Part shown: positions 10,630 through 22,308 of the stretch, piece after piece | How positions within the stretch are numbered: the stretch's first letter is position 1 | Layout: the number at the start of each line of letters is the position of its first letter | Assembly: GCA_018857735.1 (NCBI GenBank) | Contig: JABMCL010002225.1 | Span: 38,501-102,500 of the forward strand | Source of the DNA: Alviniconcha marisindica | Taxonomy: Eukaryota > Mollusca > Gastropoda > Provannidae | Direction: 5' to 3' | DNA: 64,000 nt | The notes under the pieces: generated by a model | Database searches by the model: none | The model's input: only the letters and a program-made list of their open reading frames with translations | Told to the model about the DNA's origin: nothing | Program-made: the position numbers and the translations under genes

Positions 10630-10961
10630 GCAGCTGAAGGCAAGGACGGTGGCCCACTCTTACTGGCTGCATTGCTAATCCTGGACTCTTCATGAAGTCA
10701 GTCTGCTGCATTGAGCAGGCTTGCTAAAACTAAAACCAGTGTAATATTGCATACATGTGCTCAGATGTGTAAGAAACAGGCTATTTCACAATATAAGCCA
10801 TTTTTACTGGCCAGGAAGAAATTCTGTTCTTTCACTCTTGTGATCTGCAACACTTGTCGTAACTAATTTGTAAACAGATTTATTGTGTATGACTTTACAT
10901 TTGTATTCATCCCCTGTGATGAATGGAACTGGAAGTTTTTCTTCCTTTTCCAGTGTGGATT

Positions 10962-10987
10962 CCCCCCCCCCCCCCCCCCCCCCCCCC
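10962..10987 (+). repeat. Poly-C run, 26 bp
   Basis: Uninterrupted C run in the candidate TRPA1 3' UTR. Confidence 0.9.
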
Positions 10988-11152
10988 TTTCTCTGTCATT
11001 AATTTTGACATAGTAGAATATTGCGTCACACCTATTTCATTACACATCACTGTCATGCTAACATTCTTTCATGCTCCGAGCACAAAGACACCATAGCCAC
11101 AAGCAGATAAGTAGCGTACATTTCATTTTTCACCGTCTAATTGTTGTTGAAG

Positions 11153-11245
11153 CGTTGTTCTGTGGCTTGACAAAGGGGCTTATCCCGAAGATTTGTGTGT
11201 TGTGTCTTAAATAAGTATCCTTTTTAACCATTCATTTGTTTGGAC
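11153..11245 (+). mobile_element. Penelope-like/hammerhead-type repeat fragment
   Basis: Contains GGCTTGACAAAGGGGCTTAT, CCCGAAGA and the tail TTCATTTGTTTGGAC. It is the reverse-oriented relative of 3890-3995. Confidence 0.45.
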
Positions 11246-11340
11246 TTTGTTTCAGAATGGTAGCAGTCATTCTTGTTTCAGATTTTTTCCCCATTTACTT
11301 TACAGATAAACAAACAGTGTTGTTGGGAACAGACTTTAAG

Positions 11341-11830
11341 CTGTTTTCTGAGTACCGTGTCAGGAAAGGGAACAGTTGTTGGGAACAGTCATAAGCTGTT
11401 TTCTGTGTCCTGTGTCAGGAAAGGGAACAGTTGTTGGGAACAGACATAAGCTGTTTTCTGTGTCCTTTGTCAGGGCGGGGAACAGGTGGGGGAACAGACA
11501 TAAACTGCAGACATTAGCTGTTTTCAGTGTCCTGTGTCGGGGAAAAGGAACAGTTGTTGGGAATGGACACAAACTGTTTTCTCTGTCAGGAACAGGAACA
11601 GTTGGGGGAACAAGCACAAGCTGTTTTCTGTGGCCTGTGTCAGGAAGGGGAACAGGTGTTGGGAACAGACTTGAGCCGTTTTCTGTGTCCTGCATCAGGA
11701 AGGGGAACAGGTGGGGGAAACAGACACAAACTGTTTTCTCTGTCAGGAAGGGGAACAGTTGGGAGGAACAAGCATAAGCTGTTTTCTGAGTCCTGTGTCA
11801 GGAAGGGGAACAGTTGTTGGGAACAAAGGC
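11341..11830 (+). repeat. ~50-60-bp minisatellite
   Basis: Eight or nine imperfect units built from GTCAGGAAAGGGGAACAG, GTTGTTGGGAACAGACA and AAGCTGTTTTCTGTGTCC. It lies in the candidate TRPA1 3' UTR. Confidence 0.9.
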
Positions 11831-11910
11831 AGGACAGCAACACAAGACCAGTTTGGTCACATATTTTACACAGAGCAGCAGTTCATTCTCAGCTGAGCCA
11901 GACATAACAG

Positions 11911-12282
11911 AGAGTGCTTGTTCAGCTTCATCTCATTATTGGGGTCATTCTGACCCTGAGAGTGCTTGTTCAGCTTCATCTCATTGTTGGGGGTCATTCT
12001 GACCCTGAGAGTGCTTGTTCAGCTTCATCTCATTATTGGGGTCATTCTGACCCTGAGAGTGCTTGTTCAGCTTCATCTCATTGTTGGGGGTCATTCTGAC
12101 CCTGAGAGTGCTTGTTCAGCTTCATCTCATTGTTGGGGGTCATTCTGACCCTGAGAGTGCTTGTTCAGCTTCATCTCATTGTTGGGGGTCATTCTGACCC
12201 TGAGAGTGCTTGTTCAGCTTCATCTCATTGTTGGGGGTCATTCTGACCCTGAGAGTGCTTGTTCAGCTTCATCTCATTGTTG
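11911..12282 (+). repeat. 49-bp minisatellite
   Basis: About 7.6 nearly identical copies of a 48/49-bp unit containing GAGAGTGCTTGTTCAGCTTC and ending in GGTCATTCTGACCCT. Very low divergence points to recent expansion. Confidence 0.95.
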
Positions 12283-12475
12283 CCTTTCTGCAGCCTTTCA
12301 CACCACCTTTAGAACAGCCTCCGCCACCTTTACCAGCCGGAGCAGAACAAACTCAAGCAGTCTCCACCTTTACAAAGAGGCATGATCTTATTTTTACACA
12401 TAAAAGTCATGTGTTTTATTTTTTATTTTTTTATTTTTTTTGGGGGGGGGGTCAAGACTTGCTATTAAAGTGGTA

Positions 12476-12790
12476 ATCACTTGCTGGAATGGTTGTGTCG
12501 CATACATGTACATAACAGATGAGATGTCCTACCATCAAGATGTGGTTTCATTGGATGTCCGTTGACTTTTGGTACCCACAGCCTGATCACTTGCTGGAAT
12601 GGCTGTGTCACATGCATAACAGATAAGATGACCTAGAATCAAGACTTGTTTTACTGGATGTCCATTGACCTTGGGTATTAATCACAGCCTGATCACTTGC
12701 TGGAATGGCTGTGTCACATACGTAACAAATGACCTAGCCTCAAGACTTGTTTCATGAGATGTCCGTTGACCTTGGGTAATTCCAGCCTAG
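12476..12790 (+). repeat. ~95-100-bp tandem repeat, 3 copies
   Basis: Each unit has CACTTGCTGGAATGGCTGTG, CATACGTAACA, CAAGACTTGTTTCA and TGTCCGTTGACCTTGGGTA. Confidence 0.85.
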
Positions 12791-12984
12791 CTCTGAGGAA
12801 AGCTACATGCAATGCACTTTTTCTATCCTAACACAATGCAGCTGGTCTCGCAGTGGTCTTCTGCTCACTGTTTCAAAGTGTGATGCAGTGTAATTGAAAC
12901 TGCTTCTCATTTCCTATCAGTATTGGTATATCCACACACACACATCTGAAACAGGCATGCGTCTAACATGGGACAAAGGCACTC

Positions 12985-13108
12985 GTGTGGCAACAAGCCA
13001 GTTTACAAATCTAGCCTGCACTAGACCTTGTTAAGCAGACTGCAGTCCACGATCAAATTAACAAACTTATAGTGTGGACCAGATTTGTAAACTGGCTTGT
13101 TGCTACAC
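12985..13108 (+). repeat. Inverted repeat, ~26-bp arms
   Basis: Arms 12987-13012 and 13081-13106 share AGATTTGTAAACTGGCTTGT as reverse complements, separated by 68 bp. It may be a small MITE remnant or a UTR stem. Confidence 0.8.
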
Positions 13109-14453
13109 CAGTCTGTTACATGTATGTCTTTGCTTCATGTGGACCATCCATTTGTTATGACAAACCGCATTTTGGCATAAAGGGTAACTGATCTCAGGGA
13201 AAGGAGATTTTTGAATTTGTTATTTACATTATGTCAATTCAGCTGTGATAGAGTTGGCTGTGCATCTTTGAAAGGACAAATCTTTTTCTTTTTTTCTATG
13301 AAGATTCATCTTTGCCATGCATCCATATAATAATAAAGTTGAAATCACAATGCCAGATTTTAAACCATTTACCAATGGCAAGAGAACCTCTTTCCTTTCA
13401 GAGTTTGCTTGAATGTGTGATCCTTTTTTGCATTTCTATACTTTTCATGGAAAAAGGTTATGGGTAATAGAAAAGGTTCTTTTTTTAAGCATTGTACTGT
13501 GTCGGGACATAACTGTTGTACTTTTATTTGTATTATTAACTGTTCTGTTATCATTAGTTGTGTCTGTATGCAGCTTGAAGAAAGCAACTTTTTAAACTGT
13601 TTCTTACTTACCAGAGTGGAATAAATGTGACTTGCCTAACACATTTATAAAGTGCCCTTTCTCACGGCGCTATACAAATGAAAGTTTTTCAGATAGTTAT
13701 TTGCTATCTTTTAATGTGTTTTCATTCACTGTCATGATATAACTGTCATGATTTACTGGGTGGAAATAAGTTTCCTTTCCAGGTCACATGCATAATTTTT
13801 TTTGTTTTTTGTTGGAATCCTGTCTTTATCGCATGTTTTAAATGTCTTAAAAAGAAATCAAAGATGAGTGTTGCATAACTGTCATCAGTGTTTATGTCAA
13901 CGGTAGTGATTCAAACTGCTGAGTTTTTCTCTGTGCCTCTTGTTGTGTCCCACTCTTGCCTTATTTGCTTATGTCTTTTTTTATGCTTGTACAATGTCTA
14001 GCAGCATGACAGTTTTGTTGTGTGTATGTTGACACATTTTGTCATGTTACTAGTTTCTGTTCCAGTTTCTTTCTCTCCACGTGAAAACATGGGGCAGCAG
14101 ACAGAATCCTAACAGTTTCAATGCCAGCTAGTCCTGCTGAGTTTTAACTGGTATTTCCAAAGTGAAGATGCAGGAGAGTTGTTTATCAGATGTTAAAGGA
14201 AATAGCCTGAAGATAAAATTGTCAGCAAACTTTTCCACCCCTTTTGGGGAATTGAACTCAAGGGCTTCTTGAATGCTTGTTGCTTAACTGTCTCTGTGGG
14301 GTGTATTACATAAGTGACAAAGTTTAAGTATTCATTACATTTGTCAAAGTCTCCATGTTGTCTCTAATTCTGTCTGTCTTCATTTTGAATTTACTCTGAA
14401 GAGTTTAATCACAATTTTGCTTTTTGGGAAGCATTTACATGTATTCTGTTATG

Positions 14454-14459
14454 AATAAA
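14454..14459 (+). promoter_or_regulatory. Candidate poly(A) signal AATAAA
   Basis: Canonical hexamer, followed by a C/T-rich stretch. It is a possible distal TRPA1 polyadenylation site; 13332-13337 is a more proximal alternative. Confidence 0.35.
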
Positions 14460-14869
14460 CTTTTGTCTTCCCCCCACCACCAACCTGCCCACATAAAATG
14501 ACACCTGTCATGAACACCTGATGGACCTTTAATAGCTTGTGGTAACGTGTTCACGAAAGTAATACATATATAACAACTGACAGTGTATATACACGAGAAA
14601 AATAATGTACATGTGCTGTATGAGAAGCAGCATTATACAAACAAAAAAAACTAAGTTCATTATATTACTACCTACCCATAATTCCATCCCCCCCAAGTCT
14701 CCACCGCCACCCCAAACAAACACACACACACACCATCCAGCTCTGGCCAGAATGCCCACTATACCAGACTCGTGATCTAAACATATGTATATGTTCAGCA
14801 TATTCAGCCTAATACACCCCAAGCTGATACATACGATACTGTAGCTTGATGAAAATTTCACTTCCTGGT

Positions 14870-16080
14870 TCTATCTGTTCAAAGAAAGTAATGCAGTGTC
14901 TTGAACAATAAAATACAGCAGTTCCCTTACTTAACCCTTTTGGGTTATGTTACTGATCAAGTTGCACAGGTGTTTGTTTTCTTCATAACCAGTGTTGTAG
15001 CTTTGACATTAGAAATAAATTATATTTTCATGAGACTTTATATTTTTGGTTATAAAATTCCTTAAATGCACTCCATTAGCTGGAATGGGTGTATAATGAA
15101 TTTTGTTTCACTCTTATATGACTGCAGTTGAACAAACATGAAAAATCAAGCAAAAACCTTTTCTGTGCCCTGCACAATTTGTTTTTGGTGTTTTTTGTTT
15201 TTTCAACCATGATTATCCAATAGTCATCAGAGAAAGAAAAAAAATCCTTCAGGTTACTGCCAGTGATTGTAAGACAAGATATAGATTTAGAGATGAACGT
15301 ACTGTCTTTAACATAGTTCTTTTGTATTTATTAGGTTTGAAGGTGGGTGGATTATTCCTACTATATTCAACCAGTTCTATTGCATTATGTTGTTCAGCCC
15401 CTGCAAAGAACATTTCTCTTGAAGCTCTGTTGCCACTGATCTGAACTATGCTATTAAAAAGTCTATTAGAACCAAGCATACTGTGTACTTTCGCGTAAGT
15501 CAGAAAACTATGCCACATGTAATGGAAACTGATAATCCTTTCTCTTAATCTCAGTCATAGCAGTTTAATATTTTGAGACTGATTGCTCAAGTGATTTTAT
15601 TGTGTAGTGTGTACAATGTTTCTATTTACCAAGTCCTAGTTTTGTAATCAATATTCAGTCTGTATTGCACAAGTTCTTTTTAAGATTTTACATGTATTTA
15701 CGGTAGTCCTTGATTTTGTCATATGAAGCAAAATGTGCATAATACAAATTCAACAGATTCTCACCAATGCCTTTGCCTGATCTTATCTGTGTTGTATCTG
15801 TCACATGTGATTTTGTGTCAATTTAAAAAAAAAGTTTACTTTCTGCAGATGCACAAATTGTATGTGGTACTTCCAAAACCATTTTGTTTGTTAAAATACC
15901 ACCTTCTCCAGTTCTTAGAACTGCACAGTACAGTAGTATAATGGCCGTTCTTGATGTGGCTTTCCTGGCTTGTGAAAGGCCCATAGGGCAACAAAAACAT
16001 CAAAGCTGTCCTCAGTGGTGCGGCTTATTCTAATTTACACAGGTTGAGACTTCACAGTAAATGATCCTTTCATGTCATAA
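14870..16080 (+). other. Intergenic, no gene seen
   Basis: AT-rich sequence between TRPA1 and MTRES1. Only short chance reading frames occur. An AATAAA at 14908-14913 could serve as a more distal TRPA1 signal. Confidence 0.5.
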
Positions 16081-16082
16081 AG

Positions 16083-16376
16083 TCAAGTACTTCTTTATTC
16101 CATTCAAAGGAAAATGCGGGTGCCACACATGAATCGCAAACAAAGAAACAACATCTACATATATAAAAGAGTCACCGTTTATGAGTGCACAGTAGCATAC
16201 AGGCAAGGTTATAAACCACAAGTATTATTTAAATAGAGCATTATATTCTTTATGGAACTGCACTCTAAAAATAAACTGTCACACACATGATTGACATATG
16301 TAACACACTGATAGGCACAAGTACAATTATCACTATTTTTATCCTATCCCTTCACATCCACACCCAGATCCATACA
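16083..16376 (+). repeat. ~300-bp dispersed repeat, copy 2
   Basis: Same family and orientation as 3405-3706, ending in a C-rich stretch (CCATACACCGTCTCC). Family unknown. Confidence 0.8.
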
Positions 16377-16696
16377 CCGTCTCCCCCGCCCCCCTCCACA
16401 CAGCCCCTCTCTATTTCTCTCACCACCACCACCCACCCAACACACACACTCACCAGCTGACTAACCAATCACAGTCAGTTACCCAGAGTCTGCACAACCT
16501 AATGATGTATCAGTGATGAAGAAAGCCCTGGGTGAAGTGGCCAAGTGGCATGCTATATTCAAAGTGCCCTCAACTATTATTTAGTGAACTGTCTGTAGTG
16601 AAGAAAAAAGGGTTTGTGTTTTGTATCTTCACTGTCCTGACTGGGAATTTCTCCATGGGAAATGCAGGTTGCTTCCTTGTCGAAAGGTGGCTGCAA

Positions 16697-16858
16697 CAGA
16701 GTGATGTTACCCAGCCTAATTAAACTATTGCACAGCCTCTACACTAACATCTTGTTACACTACTTAACAGAATAAATACCACAGTGACGTTACCCAGCCT
16801 AATTAAACTATTGTACAGCCTCAATACTAACATCTTGTTACACAACTTAACAAAATAA
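16697..16858 (+). repeat. ~90-bp tandem duplication
   Basis: Two copies of GTTACCCAGCCTAATTAAAC, CACAGCCTC and TAACATCTTGTTACAC. Confidence 0.9.
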
Positions 16859-17516
16859 TACATCATCAAAAATTATTTATACTTGCATGTACAAACCTGC
16901 AAGTAGACATCTCTGTTTCCAGTCCTTCATCAAACAAAATCAACACACAAGGGAGTTGATAGCGTGCAAAAGGCATCACACAAACACAACAAAATACAAG
17001 GTACATCGCACAAAGACAGCAGTTACCTATGATAACTCTCACCTGGCATACAAGTAAATACAAGGTACAGAAACTCCACCAGAGGTACATCTTCAAACGA
17101 TCAAGAAGAGAAAATGCTCAGGTGATTCACATTCAAAAACAACTGTAAAAGTAAGGTAAAAGTCTTGTCATTTATGTGGAACCCGTTGATCCAACACACT
17201 GGTATCCAGCACAATGTAGACAGTCTGCACCATGGCATGATGTGAAAGGTCCTCGTGATTCACGCTCTTTGAACAGCAAGAGCATACAGTGGATAGTATT
17301 ACAGGCTTTTCAAAGATATAGATATCTTGTGCTTGTGAGCACACGCACATACATGTGTGCGTGCGCACACACACACACACACAATTACATAACCTGACAG
17401 TAATATTGCAGGGTATATTGACAGCATACATGCATCTGTGCCCATCAAGTTGAGCAGCAACACATAAAGTTTGAGCTGTAATACCAAATGGGAAGGGTGC
17501 AATCTGACTGCATAGG

Positions 17517-17760
17517 CGTTGGCCTGTAGCCTAGTACACAACACAAGCCAGATCTGAAGGTGGGTCCCATAACCTGTAGCCTAGTATACAACACAATTCT
17601 GAACATGGGTCCCATAGCCTGTAGCCTAGTATACAACACAAGCCAATTCTGAAGGTGGGTCCCATAGCCTGTAGCTAGTATACAACACAAGCCAATTCTG
17701 AAGGTGGGTCCCCTAGTATCCAACACAAACCAATTCTGAAGGTGGGTCCCATAGCCAGTA
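17517..17760 (+). repeat. ~50-bp tandem repeat, 5 copies
   Basis: Unit built from GTAGCCTAGTATACAACACA, AGCCAATTCTGAAGG and TGGGTCCCATA. Confidence 0.9.
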
Positions 17761-17822
17761 ACAAGACTGTCTGAGTCAAATGTTTTTCTGACAAAACCAG
17801 TGTATTTTTGGGTCTCACACAC

Positions 17823-19225
17823 ATTGATTGACTGATTTAACTTGCTGACACAAATTGTGTAAGATTTGCTTTAACATAGGTTCAGACTAATATTGTGATA
17901 TGAACAGCATTTATTCTTGATTCTACTGTGAAATCAGGTGTAAACTGTGTATCATTAATACTCTTCTTTTTCTTTTGCTTCTTCTTTTTTTGTATGCATG
18001 CATAAGAACATACAGTATTAAAACACCTGGTAAGACTAAACCACCTAGTATTGCTTCTTTGGCGTTGGAGCTCTGTTTTTCTGACCAAACCAGCACACAT
18101 GGGGATCACACTCATGACATTGATAGACTGTGTCACTTTACACTGAGTCCAAACAAATAACCTGACAAGCACTATAAACAGGCATGGTCTAGACTATGTT
18201 AATAACTGAAGAGTACTTGTAATCTGGAAATCAGTTTCAATTCTCCTTTACTGTTCTCCACCCACCATCACCTCCACCCCCCACCCCAGGTCTTTGTGTG
18301 TGTGTCTGCATGTGTGGTCATGAAACAGTTTCCTGTGCTTATAGAACTTAAACTCTGTGAGTGTGTGTGTGTGTGTGTGCACATGTGCATGCACATGTGT
18401 GCGTGTGTATGGCTGTATGTGTATGGTTGTGGGTGTGTGGGTGAGACTGACTGACTGAACTTTTATGACACAAGGATAAAGGTTCAGACATGGATGAGAA
18501 AGAGAGATAATCACTACATTTAAAAGAACAATGACACCACAAAGATTCATCCACAAAGGTCTTCTTTCTCACCCACAGGGTAAGACCCCCTACCCCTTCA
18601 TCTGCCGGACATCTAACACATCATCAACCTGTTAGTCTCCCCCCTCCTTCCCCCTTCTCCTCTGCACACCTAACGCTGACTGGTTTCAGGTAAACTCTGA
18701 TTCATGCTCACTCTGCCCTCTTACCTCCTCTTAAACTGAATGGAATGATCGATAAAGGGAGAACTGACCATATCGACTGAAGTGTAATGAAACGTTACGT
18801 GGATCACTTAGCAATCACTTGCATGTACATGTAGTAAACAAGGCCTCAAAGCCTAAATGAAACATTTGTAAATAATATAAGTAATGGTCTTATAGGGCAT
18901 CTGGTGTGTTGTTTTCTTATGCTGACTCATTTGAAAGAGATAGCTCTACATTCAAGACCAAAAAAAAGACCATTGGTAAGTTTGATGTAGGGCCTTGGTA
19001 ACTTTGCTACTGCACATGTAATCAAATGGTACATAGTGATCAAATGGTACACAGTGATCAAATGGTGCACTGTAGCAAACAAGCCCCCAAACCCTAAACA
19101 TTAGAAAGGCAGCAATGTTCTAAAATAACCCTGAACACACTTCTGTTGTGTTCTTTTGACAAAGACAAAACAACAACAACAAAACAAAGACAAAACAAAG
19201 ACAACTTGTGAGCCAGGTGGATCTT
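17823..19225 (+). other. Intergenic, no gene seen
   Basis: Holds TG/CA-rich patches (18296-18440), a short 3 x ~20-bp repeat (ATCAAATGGTACA, 19021-19065) and no supported coding region. TTTATT at 17910-17915, an AATAAA on the minus strand, is one possible distal end of MTRES1 transcripts. Confidence 0.45.
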
Positions 19226-19227
19226 TT

Positions 19228-19253
19228 GGGGGGGGGGGGGGGGGGGGGGGGGG
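19228..19253 (+). repeat. Poly-G run, 26 bp
   Basis: Uninterrupted G run 75 bp upstream of a SINE. Confidence 0.9.
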
Positions 19254-19328
19254 ACCATGAAAGTGCTTGATTATTACTTCAATAAGCAAGTTGTCTTATA
19301 TAATCAGCGTTACCTTTACTGAAACATT

Positions 19329-19632
19329 GTGAGCAGGTTTGGCCTAGTGGTAAGGCGTTAGGCTGGTAAGCAGGGGGACCTTGGTTCAGATCCGCTTCGG
19401 CTCTCCTTTCTCTTCAAAAGTTGTGGTCTGTAGACACTGTCCTGTAACTCTGTCCCTCACAATTAATGAAATGTTAAAATAGCTCTCACCGCCGCCCATC
19501 TTAATGCAGTGGTGACAGTGTAGTGATAGGTATATGATCTCCCTCTTCCCCCACCTCCATACCCCCTTCCTCCAATTTGCCCCATCCCTAATAAGCCTTA
19601 TGGTTTCTGTGGATGTTAGGCACCATGTTTAC
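19329..19632 (+). mobile_element. tRNA-derived SINE (family A), plus strand
   Basis: The head has a tRNA-like A box (TGGCCTAGTGGTAAGGCG) and B box (GGTTCAGATCC). The body follows with TAATGCAG, GACAGTGTAG and GATAGGTATATGATCTC, a C-rich stretch, and the 3' module CCTAATAAGCCTTATGG, GTTTCTGTGGATGT, CACCATG. About 300 bp. Related copies lie at 47460-47780, 56466-56612 and 56630-56945, all on the minus strand. Confidence 0.85.
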
Positions 19633-20232
19633 TTACTATTGAAACTTTTTTTTTTTTTTAAACAAAGAACAACTTTAGCCAGGACCCAAACTTTTTTTTA
19701 TAACAGTTTTCTTTGTCTGAAAAGTAACTTGCTTGTGAAATCTTCACACTCTAAAACAGAAAGAGGCCCAGAGCACCCATGCAGAATCAACAAATAAGGG
19801 TGTTATATACAGGATGTATCTCTGGAGGAGTTTATGTACCTTGTATTTACATGCATGCCAGGTGAAAGTTAATTTAAGCAACTCAGGTCTTTCTTATGTT
19901 TGTGTGACATCTTTTCAGCTCTAATTAACTCCCTTGGGTGTTGATTTGGCAAAATCTGAATTTGATCTGTTAAATTTCACAGCCAACATTTGGTCATGTG
20001 TACCTTGTCTTGGTCACCAAGTCCCACAGGCTAAATATGTCATATCACTTTTCCTTATAAAGGCTCCTGATTAAACACAAGATCTGTCTAAAACCTTTAA
20101 ATGTCACATTAAGACAAAATGTGGACATAGTTATCACTGTTGTAATTTGTATTATGTTTATGGCATAGACCAAAGGAACGCATATCTACTGTATGCACTA
20201 CACAGCAGCATCAGTATTACTTGTGCAAAACA

Positions 20233-20424
20233 TTAAGATTTCCATTCCAGGTTTGAAGGGTCCTTCACAGGAAATGCATTTTTCCACACTTTCACAGTGA
20301 CAGCTATTTTGTCCTTGTTTGTTCGTTCTGATGAAACATGGATGACCTTGACTCTTTTGACCAGAAGCTGGTCATCATCATTTGACCGCTCCACAACAAG
20401 ATCCACATAATCACCCTCATCCAT
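20233..20424 (-). CDS. MTRES1: MTRES1 exon 4: C-terminal part
   Basis: Acceptor AATGTGCAG. Encodes MDEGDYVDLVVE and on to a basic end with the stop TAG at 20233-20235. Confidence 0.9.
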   Translation of the reverse strand: MDEGDYVDLVVERSNDDDQLLVKRVKVIHVSSERTNKDKIAVTVKVWKNAFPVKDPSNLEWKS

Positions 20425-22263
20425 CTGCACATTGAAGAGGAAGAACATTTTCAATAATAACAGAAAACAACTTTTGCCTGAGGTCTTAAACAAAAAACAA
20501 ATCAATCTTTGGTTTTAGTTACAAGTTTTAGTTCTGCAGGATCAGCTTCCTTTTAGAACTGCTTTTTAGCTGTGAAAAGCTAATTAATATTATTATGCAA
20601 TAAAATAAACAATTTCATAAAACTAACAGCAAGCAATGTGAAACTGAAAATAACCATCAAAGAAAAAGAAAAACGGATACACACAAAAAGAGCACAGACG
20701 TGACAGAGTAGGGAATAGGGCAAGCTTGATGCCATGTTGAAATAGAGCACAAAAGAAGAAAACTAACACACACACACATACATACATTATATGATATAAT
20801 ATATATATATTTAAACAGTAAATATCAATCACCTATACAAAGGCTGTCTTACCATGATAAAAGCTGGTCTGAATCAACCAAAATTTCATTTAAAATTTGA
20901 ACATACAAAACCACCACCACCAGCAAAAAAAATGCATAGAAAATAAAAAGCATCCAAGCAATTATTCACAACCTACCTGTTTGCTTTTCTTCAGAAGTTT
21001 CTCTCCATTCAATCTTAGCCGGCTTCCATAAAAGATTTCATCTACACGGCTGGAAAAAGAGGCATTGTTGTATTTGTTTTGTTTTACATACATGTCTGTA
21101 ATATTATTTTGTTATTCACTTTTGCTGTTGTTGTTTCTTGTGTCTGTTGTGCAGACTGCTGAATTTCTTAACTGTGTTGTTTTTACTATGTAGTGTTAAT
21201 TATTGCAATAGTATTAACTATTAAAAGTATTATATGAGGTGCCTAGAACTTCTAAATATTTATCAGTTTATACATACATTTTGATTTTGATTTGTTATTA
21301 CTCTGTTAGTTATTTGTATGTATAGATCTGCAAATCTTATTTTCGTCTTGCAAAACACACTGCCATCTTTTTAGTTGGTTAAAATGGTCAAATACAGAAA
21401 TCCACTTTATTATTAGGCAATTCAGCGAAGCTGGTTTGCTAGAGTGAATGCGCTTTGTAATCTTTCGCGCAAAATGTTGCGAGAGGTAGCAGTGCACTTC
21501 TGGGACGATTTCTGAGTAGGCGTTGCTTCAAGCTGTGTATAACAGTGGAAGTTGAACCTAGATTCGCGAAGCAGTACAAATGCCAATACTGTTGCAGTTG
21601 CAAAAATTACAATGGAAAGGGGATGGAGGGTGGAAAAAAAGTGTCTTTGTGTCGTTTTTTCGCTGACCAGAAGATCGCAAGTTCCTAGAAAAAATGCGTT
21701 TAGGGGCATCCTATAGCACGAGCAACAAGTTATTGCTTATTGCCAGACACATTATGACGACAGGCCTCCAAAAATGCCTTTAAAGTTGGCAGTGTAAAAT
21801 TTGCAAATTTACTGTCACTGCCTTCCATTGTGAAGAAAGTACGCACCGGAAGTAAAAGCAGCCAAGGGACTTAAGCGATGCTGAGGGAGTTAACAACCCC
21901 GCCTGAATCACCCAATACATATATATATATCCTAATATATTTTAAAGATTTAAAATTAGAACACAAAATTTCACGTAATAATGAAAAGTGGCAACACCTT
22001 TCTAAAAATGTGCTTGCTAATACAAAGGGCATATTATAAATGCCGCATTTTCTCATACATTTTATCCAAATGTACTAACATTTTCTGACTTACACTCAAG
22101 GTCAGTATCAAGCACAGATAATCACATTCCAAACTCAAGGAATCAGGAAAATAGTTTGAGCTTACAATGTAACAATGAAGGGATCATGAAACTCTGCACC
22201 CTGACTTGCGCACATAAAGAAGTATCGTTAGAAATAGAATTAAATCATGGGTGACTTTGTTAT

Positions 22264-22308
<45 letters not shown>

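Larger units (their letters stand above)
10630..14459 (+). other. Candidate TRPA1 3' UTR and flank
   Basis: No gene is seen here. Poly(A) signal candidates AATAAA occur at 13332-13337 and 14454-14459. The stretch holds a C run (10962-10987), a Penelope-like repeat fragment, two minisatellites, a 3 x ~95-bp repeat and an inverted repeat. Where the transcript ends is not decidable from sequence. Confidence 0.45.

Noticed and set aside
19329..19405. Possible tRNA gene
   Set aside because: A and B boxes are present, but the body and 3' module of a SINE follow and the cloverleaf is not kept.
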